The position numbers and the translations under genes were made by a program. The notes beneath the pieces are model-generated. The model searched no databases. It was not told where the DNA came from and was given only the letters and a program-made list of their open reading frames with translations. A stretch of 64,000 bases of DNA from Motiliproteus sp965230735 (lineage in GTDB: Bacteria > Pseudomonadota > Gammaproteobacteria > Pseudomonadales > Balneatricaceae), in the NCBI RefSeq assembly GCF_965230735.1, contig NZ_OZ246016.1, positions 1,984,001 to 2,048,000 of the forward strand, written 5' to 3'. Shown in pieces: positions 7,870 through 16,348 of this stretch; position 1 is the stretch's first letter, and every line of letters begins with the position of its first letter.

Positions 7870-8417
7870 TACTGCTCAGCCTCCTTATCGTTGTTGGCTG
7901 TCATGGATTGGGCGTCCTGGACCAGTGGCTGGTGGACATTAATGGCCTTGGTCGGACAGACGGCAACGCAGGCGCCGCAGCCGGTACAGGCGGAAAGATC
8001 TAGTTTCGGGGTGGCGATGCCACCCAGTTGCGGTTTCAGCGTGATCGCCTCGGGTTCGCACTGTTCAGCGCAGCTGCGGCAGACCACCTGCTTGTAGGTC
8101 ACGCAGGATTGGCTGATGTGAGCTTTGAGATTCCAGGGATCGTGGTCAGTGGAATGGAAGACCGGCGCTTTGCAGACTCGGACACAGTCTTCGCAGAAGG
8201 TGCATTCACCGCGGGAAAAGTCGACTTCCGGGAAACCGCCGGAGCCTTTGAAAAGAATTTGTTCGGGACAGGATTGGATACAGTCGCCGCAGCGACTGCA
8301 GTCGTTGATGAAAGCAAGCTCTTCCACACTCCAGGGCGGACGCAGAGGGAGGCGCTTTGATCCGGTATCACCCCTCAATAGTTGCCGCCTCGAGGGGTTG
8401 AAAGCGGCTTGGGCCAT
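7869..8417 (-). CDS. napF: NapF, cytoplasmic ferredoxin-type maturation protein
   Basis: A 182-residue iron-sulfur protein with four cysteine clusters: CSRCGDCIQSCP, CTFCEDCVRVCK, CRSCAEQCEP and CTGCGACVAVCP. No signal peptide is visible. NapF helps load the iron-sulfur cluster of NapA in the cytoplasm. I chose the ATG at 8417 (MAQAAFNPSRRQLL). An in-frame TTG at 8468 would add 17 unconserved residues. The N-terminal SRRQLLRGD resembles a twin-arginine motif but no hydrophobic core follows. It is the first gene of the operon. Confidence 0.94.
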   Translation of the reverse strand: MAQAAFNPSRRQLLRGDTGSKRLPLRPPWSVEELAFINDCSRCGDCIQSCPEQILFKGSGGFPEVDFSRGECTFCEDCVRVCKAPVFHSTDHDPWNLKAHISQSCVTYKQVVCRSCAEQCEPEAITLKPQLGGIATPKLDLSACTGCGACVAVCPTKAINVHQPLVQDAQSMTANNDKEAEQ

Positions 8418-8541
8418 GTTGCTTAAGAGTTCCTGACTAAGAGCAATCCTGCTCAGGGTCCAGACCAATAACGCGGGTTACTAAATGATCGGTTTGGTCT
8501 GAATGTCAATAAATGCTGCAAAAGCAGCGATCATTTGGGTC

Positions 8542-8583
8542 AATCTAGTCCTCCCACTCAGGGCTGTACTTGATGTACATCAA
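8542..8583 (-). promoter_or_regulatory. FNR/ANR-activated promoter of the nap operon
   Basis: The site TTGATGTACATCAA (8570-8583) is a perfect FNR/ANR palindrome. If it sits at -41.5, the class II activator position, transcription would start near 8535. The -10 window would then fall exactly on 8547-8542, which reads TAGATT on the minus strand (5 of 6 matches to TATAAT). This predicts oxygen-limitation control of nap with a leader of about 118 nt before napF. Palindrome and spacing are seen in the sequence; activation is inferred from the family. Confidence 0.85.
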
Positions 8584-8630
8584 AAAATATAACAACACGT
8601 TTTTAAAGGGTTTTAGCTGAATTGAGGTAT

Positions 8631-8648
8631 TTCATCAGGGCTGATGAA
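8631..8648. promoter_or_regulatory. Palindrome upstream of the nap promoter, candidate operator
   Basis: TTCATCAG (8631-8638) and CTGATGAA (8641-8648) are perfect 8-bp arms around a 2-base centre. The loop is too short for an RNA hairpin, which suggests a dimeric regulator site. It lies about 100 bp upstream of the predicted nap start. The regulator is unknown. Confidence 0.4.
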
Positions 8649-8772
8649 TAAAACAATTATCGCTTTAAAATCAGTCGGTTATATCGACTTAATACCCGAT
8701 AAAAACAGTCTGATTTAAGGCTGGCGCAATGAGAATTGATTCGATTTGCGCCAAGCTTTTCAACTAGGCGAA

Positions 8773-8814
8773 GTGACTCCGTTTCAAGGCGGTTTGATCA
8801 TGAAACGGAGTCAC
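8773..8814 (-). terminator. Perfect 14-bp inverted repeat just after ppc, candidate terminator
   Basis: GTGACTCCGTTTCA (8773-8786) and TGAAACGGAGTCAC (8801-8814) are perfect complements with a 14-base loop, 57 bp past the ppc stop. No T run follows on either strand, so it is not a classical intrinsic terminator. It may protect the ppc mRNA 3' end or act as an operator. Confidence 0.45.
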
Positions 8815-8870
8815 CGATGGAGCGATTGTTGGCCGTTTTTTTGGTAACAAGGAAGGGTGGCCTTGTTCCG

Positions 8871-11501
8871 CTAGCCGGTATTTCGCATACCCGCGGCAAT
8901 ACCGGTCATGGTTACCATCAGTGCCTGCTCTACGACCCGGTTGGATCCCTGCCGATCCCGACGCAGCAGTTCGGCTTGCAGGTAGTGCAGCGGATCGATA
9001 TAGGGGTTGCGTACCTGGATCGACTGGCGGATCACTTCATTGTCGGCCAGCAGTTGATCGGTTTGCTTCAATGTCGGAATCAGTTGCTGGGCCTGGCGCA
9101 GCTGTTTGCGAAGCCGGCTACCCAGCTCGCGAAGTTCCGGATCCACCAGGCAGTGTTCGTAATAGCGGGCGATGGCCGGTTCGGCCTTGGCCAACACCAT
9201 CTCCAGCATGCCGATATAGGCGTTGAAGAACGGCCACTGACCGATCAGCTCGCGCAGTTGATCCTGCTGCTGTTGCTCGCAGGCTTCGATCAGGGCTCGG
9301 CCGCTGCCGAGCCAGGCCGGCAGCAGCAGACGGGTCTGGGTCCAGGCGAAGATCCAGGGGATGGCCCGAAGGCTCTCGACCCCTCCATCCTGCTTGCGCT
9401 TGGCCGGGCGACTTCCCAGCGGCAGTTTGGCCAGCTCCTGCTCCGGCGTCAGCTGTCGGAAGTAGGGCACAAACTGCGGGTTGTTGCGAACCAGTGAGAC
9501 ATACTCCTGGTGGGCCCGCTGGGCCAACTGATCCATCAGTTCGCACCACTCGGGTTTGGGGGTGACTGGTGGCACCAGGCTGGCTTCGAGTACCGCGCCG
9601 GCGTACAGCTCCAGGTTCCGAACCGCCAGGTCGGGGATGCCGAACTTGTAGCGGATCATCTCCCCTTGCTCGGTCACCCGAAGGCTGCCGTCGACCGAGC
9701 CGGGCGGTTGCGACAAGATCGCGGTGTGGCTCGGGCCGCCGCCCCGGCCGACGGTACCGCCGCGGCCATGGAACAGGGTCAGATCGACGCCGTGTTGTCG
9801 GCAGGTCTCGGTTAGCCCTTGCTGGGCACGGTACTGGCCCCAGCTGGCGGCCAGCGCGCCGGCGTCCTTGGAGGAGTCGGAGTAGCCGATCATGACTTCC
9901 TGATGGCCGGCACAATAATCACGGTACCAGTCGACCTTTAGCAAGGTGTCGATGGCGGCGGGAGCTCGGTCCAGATCGGCCAGGGTTTCAAACAGTGGGG
10001 CGATCGGAATATTGAACTCGATGCCGCTCTCTTTCAGTAGCAGGGCCACGGCCAGCACATCCGAAGGCGCCGATGCCATCGAGATGACGTAGCTGCCTAA
10101 CGACTGCGGGTCCTGGCGGGCGACCACTGCGCAGGTGTCCAGCACCTCCTGGACATTGGCGCTGGGGGTCCAGCCCCGTTGCGGCAGCAGCGGCCGCTTA
10201 CTGTTCAGTTCGCTCAGCAGGTAGGCCTGCTTCTCGGTTTCATCCCAGTCGCTGTAGCAACCCAGGCCGTAGTACTCGGTCAGCTCGTCGAACACTTCGG
10301 CATGGCGCTCGGCATTCTGGCGGATATCAAGCCGGACCAAGCTCAACCCGAAACAGGCGATGCGACGCAGGGTGTCCCGCAGACAGCCGTCGGCGATCAG
10401 TTCCATGCCGCACTCGCGCAGCGAGCGATCGCACAGCAGTAGCGGCTCAAGAAGCTGGTCGTCCTGTAGCAGGATATCTTCGCCGGGCTGCCAACCCTGC
10501 TCGAGACAGCGCTTGGCCCAGTTGCGGGTATTGATAAGTTGCTGGCGTACCCGACGCAGCAGCTTCCGATAGGGTTCATCACAGTCGCCGACCACCTGGC
10601 GCAGCTCATCGCTGGCGCGCCCCATCGACAGTTCATGACGCAGTTTGGAGATATCCCCCAGCAGCAGATCGGCCGCCATCCAGCGGGCCAATAGCAGCAC
10701 CTGCTCGGTTACTTCGGCGGTGACATTGGGGTTGCCGTCACGGTCGCCCCCCATCCAGGAGCAGAACCGGATCGGTGCGGCGTCGTAGGGCAAAGTGGTT
10801 CCGTTGATTCGCTGCAGTTCACGGTCAAAGTGGCGCAGGAAGGTCGGTACCGCCTCCCACAGTGAATTCTCGATCACTGCAAAGCCCCATTTGGCTTCAT
10901 CGACCGGCGAGGGGCGTTCGCTGCGGATCTCGTTGGTGTGCCAAGCTTCGGTGATCAGTTGCTGCAGCCGTTCGGTCAGGTCGTGGGTGCGGGGACTGAG
11001 CGGATGCTCACGGTCGAGCTTTTCCAGCAGCTCGGCCATGGTTTCGTATTTCTGGATAAAGGTGCGCCGGTTGACCTCGGTGGGGTGGGCTGTCAGCACC
11101 AGATCGATACGCAGCGAAGCGGCCTTATCGGCCAACTGTTGCGGGCTGATACCGGCCTCGACGATCTCATCGAAGACCCGATCCAGCGCCTGCGGATCGG
11201 GCCGGGTGACCACCAGTGAATTTCGTCGTCGTATCCGGTGGTACTCTTCGGCCAGGTTGGCCAGATTCAGAAACTGACCGAAGGAGCGGGCCATCGGCAC
11301 CAGCTCGTGCTCATCCAGTTGTTGCAGCGCCTGAACCAGCTCGTCGGTATCGACTTCGCCGCGGCGGGCGGCTTTGGAAAGTTTGCGGATTCGCTCCAGC
11401 TTGGTGAGAAATGCGTCACCCTGATCGCGCGCAATGGTCTGCCCGAGTAGTTTACCCATTAAGCGGACATCGTCTCTGAGGGGGGCTTGCAGGTCTTCCA
11501 T
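8871..11501 (-). CDS. ppc: Phosphoenolpyruvate carboxylase
   Basis: Carboxylates phosphoenolpyruvate with bicarbonate to oxaloacetate, refilling the TCA cycle. The 876 residues are close to the E. coli length of 883. Conserved active-site segments are visible: VLTAHPTEVNRRT with the catalytic His, MGGDRDGNPNVT, MIGYSDSSKDAG, FHGRGGTVGRGGGP, and the C-terminal RNTG that the family needs intact. I start at the ATG at 11501 (MEDLQAPLRDD), preceded by GGAG eight bases upstream. An in-frame upstream start would add 20 unconserved residues. It stands alone between the nap control region and the acyltransferase gene. Confidence 0.98.
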   Translation of the reverse strand: MEDLQAPLRDDVRLMGKLLGQTIARDQGDAFLTKLERIRKLSKAARRGEVDTDELVQALQQLDEHELVPMARSFGQFLNLANLAEEYHRIRRRNSLVVTRPDPQALDRVFDEIVEAGISPQQLADKAASLRIDLVLTAHPTEVNRRTFIQKYETMAELLEKLDREHPLSPRTHDLTERLQQLITEAWHTNEIRSERPSPVDEAKWGFAVIENSLWEAVPTFLRHFDRELQRINGTTLPYDAAPIRFCSWMGGDRDGNPNVTAEVTEQVLLLARWMAADLLLGDISKLRHELSMGRASDELRQVVGDCDEPYRKLLRRVRQQLINTRNWAKRCLEQGWQPGEDILLQDDQLLEPLLLCDRSLRECGMELIADGCLRDTLRRIACFGLSLVRLDIRQNAERHAEVFDELTEYYGLGCYSDWDETEKQAYLLSELNSKRPLLPQRGWTPSANVQEVLDTCAVVARQDPQSLGSYVISMASAPSDVLAVALLLKESGIEFNIPIAPLFETLADLDRAPAAIDTLLKVDWYRDYCAGHQEVMIGYSDSSKDAGALAASWGQYRAQQGLTETCRQHGVDLTLFHGRGGTVGRGGGPSHTAILSQPPGSVDGSLRVTEQGEMIRYKFGIPDLAVRNLELYAGAVLEASLVPPVTPKPEWCELMDQLAQRAHQEYVSLVRNNPQFVPYFRQLTPEQELAKLPLGSRPAKRKQDGGVESLRAIPWIFAWTQTRLLLPAWLGSGRALIEACEQQQQDQLRELIGQWPFFNAYIGMLEMVLAKAEPAIARYYEHCLVDPELRELGSRLRKQLRQAQQLIPTLKQTDQLLADNEVIRQSIQVRNPYIDPLHYLQAELLRRDRQGSNRVVEQALMVTMTGIAAGMRNTG

Positions 11502-11701
11502 CGGCTTGTCTCCAGGCTCTGGGGTAGATTGTATCGTCGCAACGGTCGGTGTGAGGGACAAGGGTTCCTTGCTGGCGGCATCAGAGTCGGTACCCGACAG
11601 GTGCTGAACTGCTGATGGGTAATTAGGGAGCTATCCAGGTTGTGGTGGCTCGTAATCCGTTCGGATCCCCCGTCGACGGTTTGGAGGTTCGAGACCGGTG
11701 A

Positions 11702-12466
11702 TCAAGATTTTCCCGAATACCCCTGATGTACCTCCTTGCAGATCACCTTAAACAACGGCCGCAGCATCAGGCTCATATCGGCGATCACCTTGTTGACTTC
11801 CATCTTGTAGGGCGCTCGCGTACCCCGGTGCTCAATCGGTTCGCCGATCTGTTCCAGCTTGCCGCCCAGTTTGCAGAAATGGCGAGCCAGGCCGGGTTCG
11901 GTCAGGATGTAGAGGGTTTCGATGCCGTTGATCCGGGCCATTTCCAGTAGCCCGAGATAGAGACCGATCGGTATATAGGGAAAACGCGGTTGTTTCAGGG
12001 TGCCGAAGTCGGCGTCATTGATCGAAACCGCCTGTTTCTGTTCATGGGGACGGCGGCGATACTTTCCGATCACCGCCAAGCGGGATACTTCGGCGACCAC
12101 CTGTCGCCGCTGCTGTTCGGTATCCGGCTCGCCTTCCCGGAGCTGTTTGCAGGCCAGCTGGAACGGCATCGGTGCCATCGGGTCTTCCGGATCCAGCATA
12201 ACCATGCGGATACAGCCGACGAATTCGTCGTTATTGACGTTCTGCAGCAGGCAATGGTGGGCCAGCTTGTCGAACTGGTCGGTTTCCTGTTCGTTCTCCT
12301 GCAGCGGTTCCCAACCCAGTTCACGGCAATAAACCTGGTGGCGGACCCGGTACGCTTGTGCCTGCAGCTCCGGGGTCGAGGCCGGAACAACCCGGAAGTA
12401 TTGTTGGAACTGTTTGTGGATGCGGGTTAACTCCAACAGCATTCCTAATTTTTGACTCAGACCCAT
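11702..12466 (-). CDS. Autoinducer-synthase-like acyltransferase, PEP-CTERM/exosortase-associated family
   Basis: A 254-residue GNAT-fold protein. The segments AQAYRVRHQVYCRELGWEP, FVGCIRMVM and VAEVSRLAV are the arrangement I know from the PEP-CTERM/exosortase-system-associated acyltransferase family. That family is related in fold to N-acyl-homoserine-lactone synthases and N-acyl amino acid synthases. In PEP-CTERM genomes these genes accompany exosortase and exopolysaccharide loci. No exosortase, PEP-CTERM protein or polysaccharide gene is present here, so its substrate is unknown. The ATG at 12466 has GGAA about 8 bases upstream. It is 99 bp downstream of the M48 protease gene on the same strand. 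Confidence 0.75.
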   Translation of the reverse strand: MGLSQKLGMLLELTRIHKQFQQYFRVVPASTPELQAQAYRVRHQVYCRELGWEPLQENEQETDQFDKLAHHCLLQNVNNDEFVGCIRMVMLDPEDPMAPMPFQLACKQLREGEPDTEQQRRQVVAEVSRLAVIGKYRRRPHEQKQAVSINDADFGTLKQPRFPYIPIGLYLGLLEMARINGIETLYILTEPGLARHFCKLGGKLEQIGEPIEHRGTRAPYKMEVNKVIADMSLMLRPLFKVICKEVHQGYSGKS

Positions 12467-12565
12467 GGCGCAGCTTCCAGGCTGTAACTTGTTGAAGGAA
12501 TTAGACTATGCAGTTTGGGCCAAGATCGCACCGAAGCCAAGTCCGAAACGGTCGTTTAAGTCTTT

Positions 12566-13675
12566 TTATCTGATGAGTTCGGGGCTGAGATCGTCGCCGC
12601 GTTGTTGCTTTAAGCGGATCTCGGCAATGGCGGCCTGCATTCGAACAAAGCGCTCAGCATTGCCGGGATGGGTGTCGCCGGCGTTGGTGTGGATATGGCT
12701 GGGACGGCTGGTGGAAAGTCGGCGCCAGAATTCGGCTCGTCCTTCGAGTTCATAACCGGCTCGAGCCAGGAGATACAGCGCCAGGTAGTCCGCTTCGGAC
12801 TCGAATTCCTTGGAAAAATGTATCGCTCCCCCGAGGCTGAAGGCCCCGGGTGACGGGATTCCCTGACTGATCAACAGTAGATCGATTGCGCCGCCCAGCA
12901 GCGTGTTGCGGGCGGTGGCAGGGACGTGACCGAGCAGGTTGTGGGCCAGCTCATGGGCGATGACCAGGGCCAGGTCGGCATCTTCGGTCGTAAAAGCCAG
13001 CATACCGTCGGTGATGGCAATGCTGTGATGATCGGCGAAGGCGTTAACCTGCTCGCTCGGCAGTCGTTTGATCGGATAATCACACAGGGTTTGGGGGCGC
13101 AGTTGCCGGGTCAGCGTCTCGCCATCGCGGTACAGGGTGACGGTGATGCTTTGATCCGGCTTGAGGCGCTGCAGTTGTTGGCGAAACAGTTTGGGGGCGG
13201 TTCGCGTCGCCGTCTGTCCCGTCGGCAGGGGTTGATCGCCCAGACTAATCAGTTTGTCGCCGGGCTGGAGTCCGGCCTCAGCGGCTGTTGATCCCGGTAC
13301 AACCGCCAACAGTTGCAGGACTTCACCCAGTTGAAGCTCGCGAATGGCGGTATCACGCATCGAGGTTCGCGACGGGTTGCCGGCCGATTCCTGATCGGAG
13401 GATTCGAAGCTGTGACTGTTGGCGTACTGGATGCCCAGTGCCGTCCGGCTTTGCTCCGGACAGAGGTCGGTGGCATTTTGGAGAATCGGCCAACTGACCC
13501 GGCTCAGGCGTTGCTGCTGTGCCAGCCGGAAATGCAACGCCTGGGCCTGCTGACGTTCGGCTTCGCTGACGGTCAGCGCCGCTGCCGGCTTGGGCGACTG
13601 GTACGTCGGGGTGGCGCAGCCGGCAAGCAGTGCGCCGGTCACGATCAGCATCAATCCCCCGAGCTTGATTCTCAT
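12566..13675 (-). CDS. M48-family metalloprotease lipoprotein with an internal PDZ domain
   Basis: A 369-residue protein. A lipoprotein signal ends in LLAGC (Cys20), so it is probably membrane-anchored and faces the periplasm. A PDZ-like domain spans about residues 113-185 (VVPGSTAAEAGLQPGDKLISLG). The zinc protease domain follows, with the motif HELAH at 241-245 and the downstream glutamate region FESEAD at 291-296 typical of M48. The order PDZ then M48 resembles a subset of M48 proteins involved in outer-envelope quality control. It is adjacent to the hemG gene with an 8-bp gap, so the two are probably co-transcribed. Natural substrate unknown. Confidence 0.85.
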   Translation of the reverse strand: MRIKLGGLMLIVTGALLAGCATPTYQSPKPAAALTVSEAERQQAQALHFRLAQQQRLSRVSWPILQNATDLCPEQSRTALGIQYANSHSFESSDQESAGNPSRTSMRDTAIRELQLGEVLQLLAVVPGSTAAEAGLQPGDKLISLGDQPLPTGQTATRTAPKLFRQQLQRLKPDQSITVTLYRDGETLTRQLRPQTLCDYPIKRLPSEQVNAFADHHSIAITDGMLAFTTEDADLALVIAHELAHNLLGHVPATARNTLLGGAIDLLLISQGIPSPGAFSLGGAIHFSKEFESEADYLALYLLARAGYELEGRAEFWRRLSTSRPSHIHTNAGDTHPGNAERFVRMQAAIAEIRLKQQRGDDLSPELIR

Positions 13676-13683
13676 CGTTGCGT

Positions 13684-15021
13684 TCAGCTCAGCTTTTGCG
13701 CCAGTTCATAGCCGTTCTGCACACAGTCGGCCACGGAGATGCCATCACGCCAGTTGGCGCGCAGATGCAACCCGGGCAGTTCGGCTAACTTGGCGTCGAT
13801 CGCTTCCAAACGCTGCAGGTGGCCCAGCTGGTACTGCGGGATTGCAGCGGGCCAACGGCTGATCTCAATCAGCGAAGGCTCGCCTTGGATACCCAGCAAC
13901 GGGCGGATATCCTGCAAAACCCGCTGAACAATCTGCTCGTCGTCGATACCGTCGATCTCGGGGTTGAGGCTGCCGCCGATAAAACAGGTCAGCAGATGGC
14001 TGTCATCCGGTGCTCGATTCGGGAAGATGCTGGAAGGGAACAATACCCCGAGGGTTTCAACCCCGGTGCAGCGGGGGATCAGGAAACCGAAACCGTCCAG
14101 CAGGTGCTCGACCTGCTGCTTTTTGAAGCCCAGTGATACCGATGCCACATGGGGATATTCGATTGCGGCCAACTGGTTATCGAGACCACTGGTCAGCGGC
14201 GCAAGCAGGGTTTCACAGGCGGCGGCAGGCAGCGTCATGATCAGCTCATCGGCCTGCCAGTTGCGTTCGCCGGCGCTGGCCTGCCAGCGACCGTCGTCGA
14301 GGCGTTCGATCCGATCTACCGTAACGCCGGTATGCAACGATTCACCGAAGGCGTCAGCCAGGCAGTCCGCCAGCTGCTGCATACCCTGGTCGAACGAGAT
14401 CATGCTGCCGCTGGGGCCGGCGCCGCCGCTGTGTTTGCCGGACAGGGTCTTGGCGATCATGCCGATAAACATGGACCGGTACTGCTGCTCCAGTGCGTAG
14501 ACCTTGGCGGTGGCGGCGCGGACCGACAGGCGATCCGGGTCGCCGGCATAGACCCCGGAGACGAACGGATTGATGGCGTAATCGAGGAATTCACGACCGA
14601 GGCGACGCTGCACAAACTCCGCCACACTCTCTTCGTGATCGGCACGACCGATAAAGGGTTCCAGCAGCAGCCGCCATTTACCGGCGGACTTGAATAGCGG
14701 GGTACTGATAAAGGCACCGGGTCCCATCGGCAGCGGGTGGATCTGACCATCGCGCAGGACATAGCGTTTCTTGCTGGTCTTATCGGCTTCAATGGGGCTG
14801 ATCTTCAGACTGTTGAACAGCAGATCCAATGCCGGACGGTTATTCAGGGTCGAGTTGGGGCCGCGTTCGATCAGGAAACCGTCGCGATGAAGCGTGCGCA
14901 GGTTGCCGCCGGCCTGATCCCGGGCTTCGAGCAGGGTGACTTCATGGCCCTGTTGTTTCAGGAACCAGGCGGTTGTCAGACCAGAGATGCCGGCGCCGAG
15001 AATCACAAAGGAGCGGCTCAT
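13684..15021 (-). CDS. hemG: Protoporphyrinogen oxidase, oxygen-dependent FAD type
   Basis: A 445-residue flavoprotein of the HemY-type (TIGR00562-like) group that oxidises protoporphyrinogen IX to protoporphyrin IX late in heme synthesis. The N-terminal FAD fold reads ILGAGISGLTTAWFLKQQGHE, followed by the ERGPNS motif typical of this family. The C-terminal end, GLHLRANWRDGISVADCVQNG, is the second FAD-contact motif. I chose the ATG at 15021 (MSRSFVIL) because AGGATCC lies 8 bases upstream and the FAD motif then starts at the N-terminus as usual. It is divergent from nudF. The heme needed by the nap cytochromes gives it a loose functional link to that operon. Confidence 0.9.
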   Translation of the reverse strand: MSRSFVILGAGISGLTTAWFLKQQGHEVTLLEARDQAGGNLRTLHRDGFLIERGPNSTLNNRPALDLLFNSLKISPIEADKTSKKRYVLRDGQIHPLPMGPGAFISTPLFKSAGKWRLLLEPFIGRADHEESVAEFVQRRLGREFLDYAINPFVSGVYAGDPDRLSVRAATAKVYALEQQYRSMFIGMIAKTLSGKHSGGAGPSGSMISFDQGMQQLADCLADAFGESLHTGVTVDRIERLDDGRWQASAGERNWQADELIMTLPAAACETLLAPLTSGLDNQLAAIEYPHVASVSLGFKKQQVEHLLDGFGFLIPRCTGVETLGVLFPSSIFPNRAPDDSHLLTCFIGGSLNPEIDGIDDEQIVQRVLQDIRPLLGIQGEPSLIEISRWPAAIPQYQLGHLQRLEAIDAKLAELPGLHLRANWRDGISVADCVQNGYELAQKLS

Positions 15022-15187
15022 GGGAGGATCCTTAAGCTGGAAAAATTCAGCCCCCACTATAGCCAGCAGGTGATTGAATTCAATGATTTCGTAGCGCTGG
15101 CTGTAACGATCCTGATCGCGATTGCCTCTGTGTGAAGATGGCCCAGGTTCCCTAAGCGGCCGTTGGGCAGCTATAGTTGGGCGATAC

Positions 15188-15889
15188 TTGGGTTATGACA
15201 AGCAAGAGGTTAAGAGCATCAAAAACGCCCCCACGTTCAACCCCGATGATGTGCAGCTGCTCCAGACTGAGCGACTTCACGACGGCTTTTTCAAATTGGA
15301 TCGACTGCAGCTTCGGCACCGGTTATTTGAGGGTGGCTGGTCCAATACGCTGACCCGTGAGCTGTTTATTCGTGACGATGCGGTCTGCCTGTTGCCCTAT
15401 GATCCGGAGCGTGACCAGGTGCTGCTGATCGAGCAGTTCCGAATCGGTGCGCTACAGGATCCGAGCAGTCCCTGGATGCTGGAACTGGTGGCCGGCATCG
15501 TCGAGCCCGGGGAGTCGGTGGCGCAGGTTGCTCAGCGCGAGGCAGAGGAGGAGGCCGGCCTGCAGGTGCAGCGGTTGGAAAGGATCTGCTGCTATCATGT
15601 CAGCCCCGGTGGTAGTCAGGAGCGGATTCACCTGCTCTGTGGCCAGATCGACAGTCGTGGCCAGGGCGGTCTGTTCGGACTGGCCGACGAGGGCGAAGAT
15701 ATCCGGGCACTGGTGGTCAGTCGAGAGGCGGCCTTTGCGGCGGTCAACGACGGCAGGATTAATAACGCGGCCACCCTGATTGCACTGCAGTGGCTGCAGT
15801 TGAATTATCAACGGCTGCAACAGCTTTGGGGCTTTGACAAGAGCGGTGAAAGCGAGAACAGAGCAGACAACCAGGAGACAGCGCAATGA
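15188..15889 (+). CDS. nudF: ADP-ribose pyrophosphatase NudF
   Basis: A Nudix hydrolase that splits ADP-ribose into AMP and ribose 5-phosphate. The Nudix box is GIVEPGESVAQVAQREAEEEAGL. The family-specific tail, FGLADEGEDIRALVVSREAAF then NNAATLIALQWLQL, matches E. coli NudF closely. The start is uncertain. No ATG exists in frame upstream of the conserved PTFNPDDV, so I chose TTG at 15188, which gives an N-terminus of the usual length (233 residues). TTG at 15122 is an alternative. The last 25 residues are polar and not conserved. It overlaps yqiB by four bases. Confidence 0.9.
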   Translation: MGYDKQEVKSIKNAPTFNPDDVQLLQTERLHDGFFKLDRLQLRHRLFEGGWSNTLTRELFIRDDAVCLLPYDPERDQVLLIEQFRIGALQDPSSPWMLELVAGIVEPGESVAQVAQREAEEEAGLQVQRLERICCYHVSPGGSQERIHLLCGQIDSRGQGGLFGLADEGEDIRALVVSREAAFAAVNDGRINNAATLIALQWLQLNYQRLQQLWGFDKSGESENRADNQETAQ

Positions 15890-16338
15890 GCTTGGCGGTA
15901 CGCAAGCGATATGTTCCAGACCTTGGCGCACAGATGGCCTGCTGCGAAGGCAACTATCTGAAGTTGATGCGGCTGATGCCGGATCTGGACGGCTGTGACC
16001 TGCGCGAATTCCATGTTAGCTGGCACCAACATCGGACTTGTGTGCAGATTCGGGTCGAAGAGCGCTTTACCTACACCACCACGTTGCGGGTCGAGCAGCG
16101 TTACGAAGACAACCAATGGATTCAAATGCCCGCCTTGATGGTGCGGCTGTACCATGATGCGCGCATGGCCGAGGTAATCTGCCGTAAACAGCGGCGCCAA
16201 CTGGCCGGGCGCTACAGCTACCCCAATGCCCAGATGCATCAGCCCGATGAGAAAGCCCAGCTTAACCGCTACCTGGGTGAATGGCTGAGCCAGTGCCTGG
16301 CCCATGGCCACAACAGCGACCAGTTGGTTGAAGCCTGA
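15886..16338 (+). CDS. yqiB: DUF1249 (YqiB-like) protein
   Basis: A 150-residue protein of the DUF1249 family. It is recognised by RYVPDLGAQMACCEGNYLKLMRLMPD near the N-terminus and LMVRLYHDARMAEVI followed by a PNAQMHQPDEKAQLNRYL-type C-terminus. No function is established. The ATGA overlap with nudF and the following cpdA reproduce the conserved nudF-yqiB-cpdA-yqiA-parE order known from enterics and pseudomonads. Confidence 0.9.
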   Translation: MSLAVRKRYVPDLGAQMACCEGNYLKLMRLMPDLDGCDLREFHVSWHQHRTCVQIRVEERFTYTTTLRVEQRYEDNQWIQMPALMVRLYHDARMAEVICRKQRRQLAGRYSYPNAQMHQPDEKAQLNRYLGEWLSQCLAHGHNSDQLVEA

Positions 16339-16348
16339 TTCTCCGTTG

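Larger units (their letters stand above)
8418..8870. other. 453-bp intergenic region between ppc and the nap operon
   Basis: No coding region is supported here. From the nap side it holds a hairpin near the predicted nap transcription start (GCTGC 8515-8519 and GCAGC 8524-8528, loop AAAA). A consensus -35 TTGACA (minus strand, 8509-8504) has only a weak -10 (TTTAGT) 18 bases on. Further out are the FNR box, the palindrome at 8631-8648, an 8-bp stem hairpin (TGGCGCAA 8722-8729 with TTGCGCCA 8746-8753) and a perfect 14-bp inverted repeat at 8773-8814 just after ppc. Confidence 0.7.
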
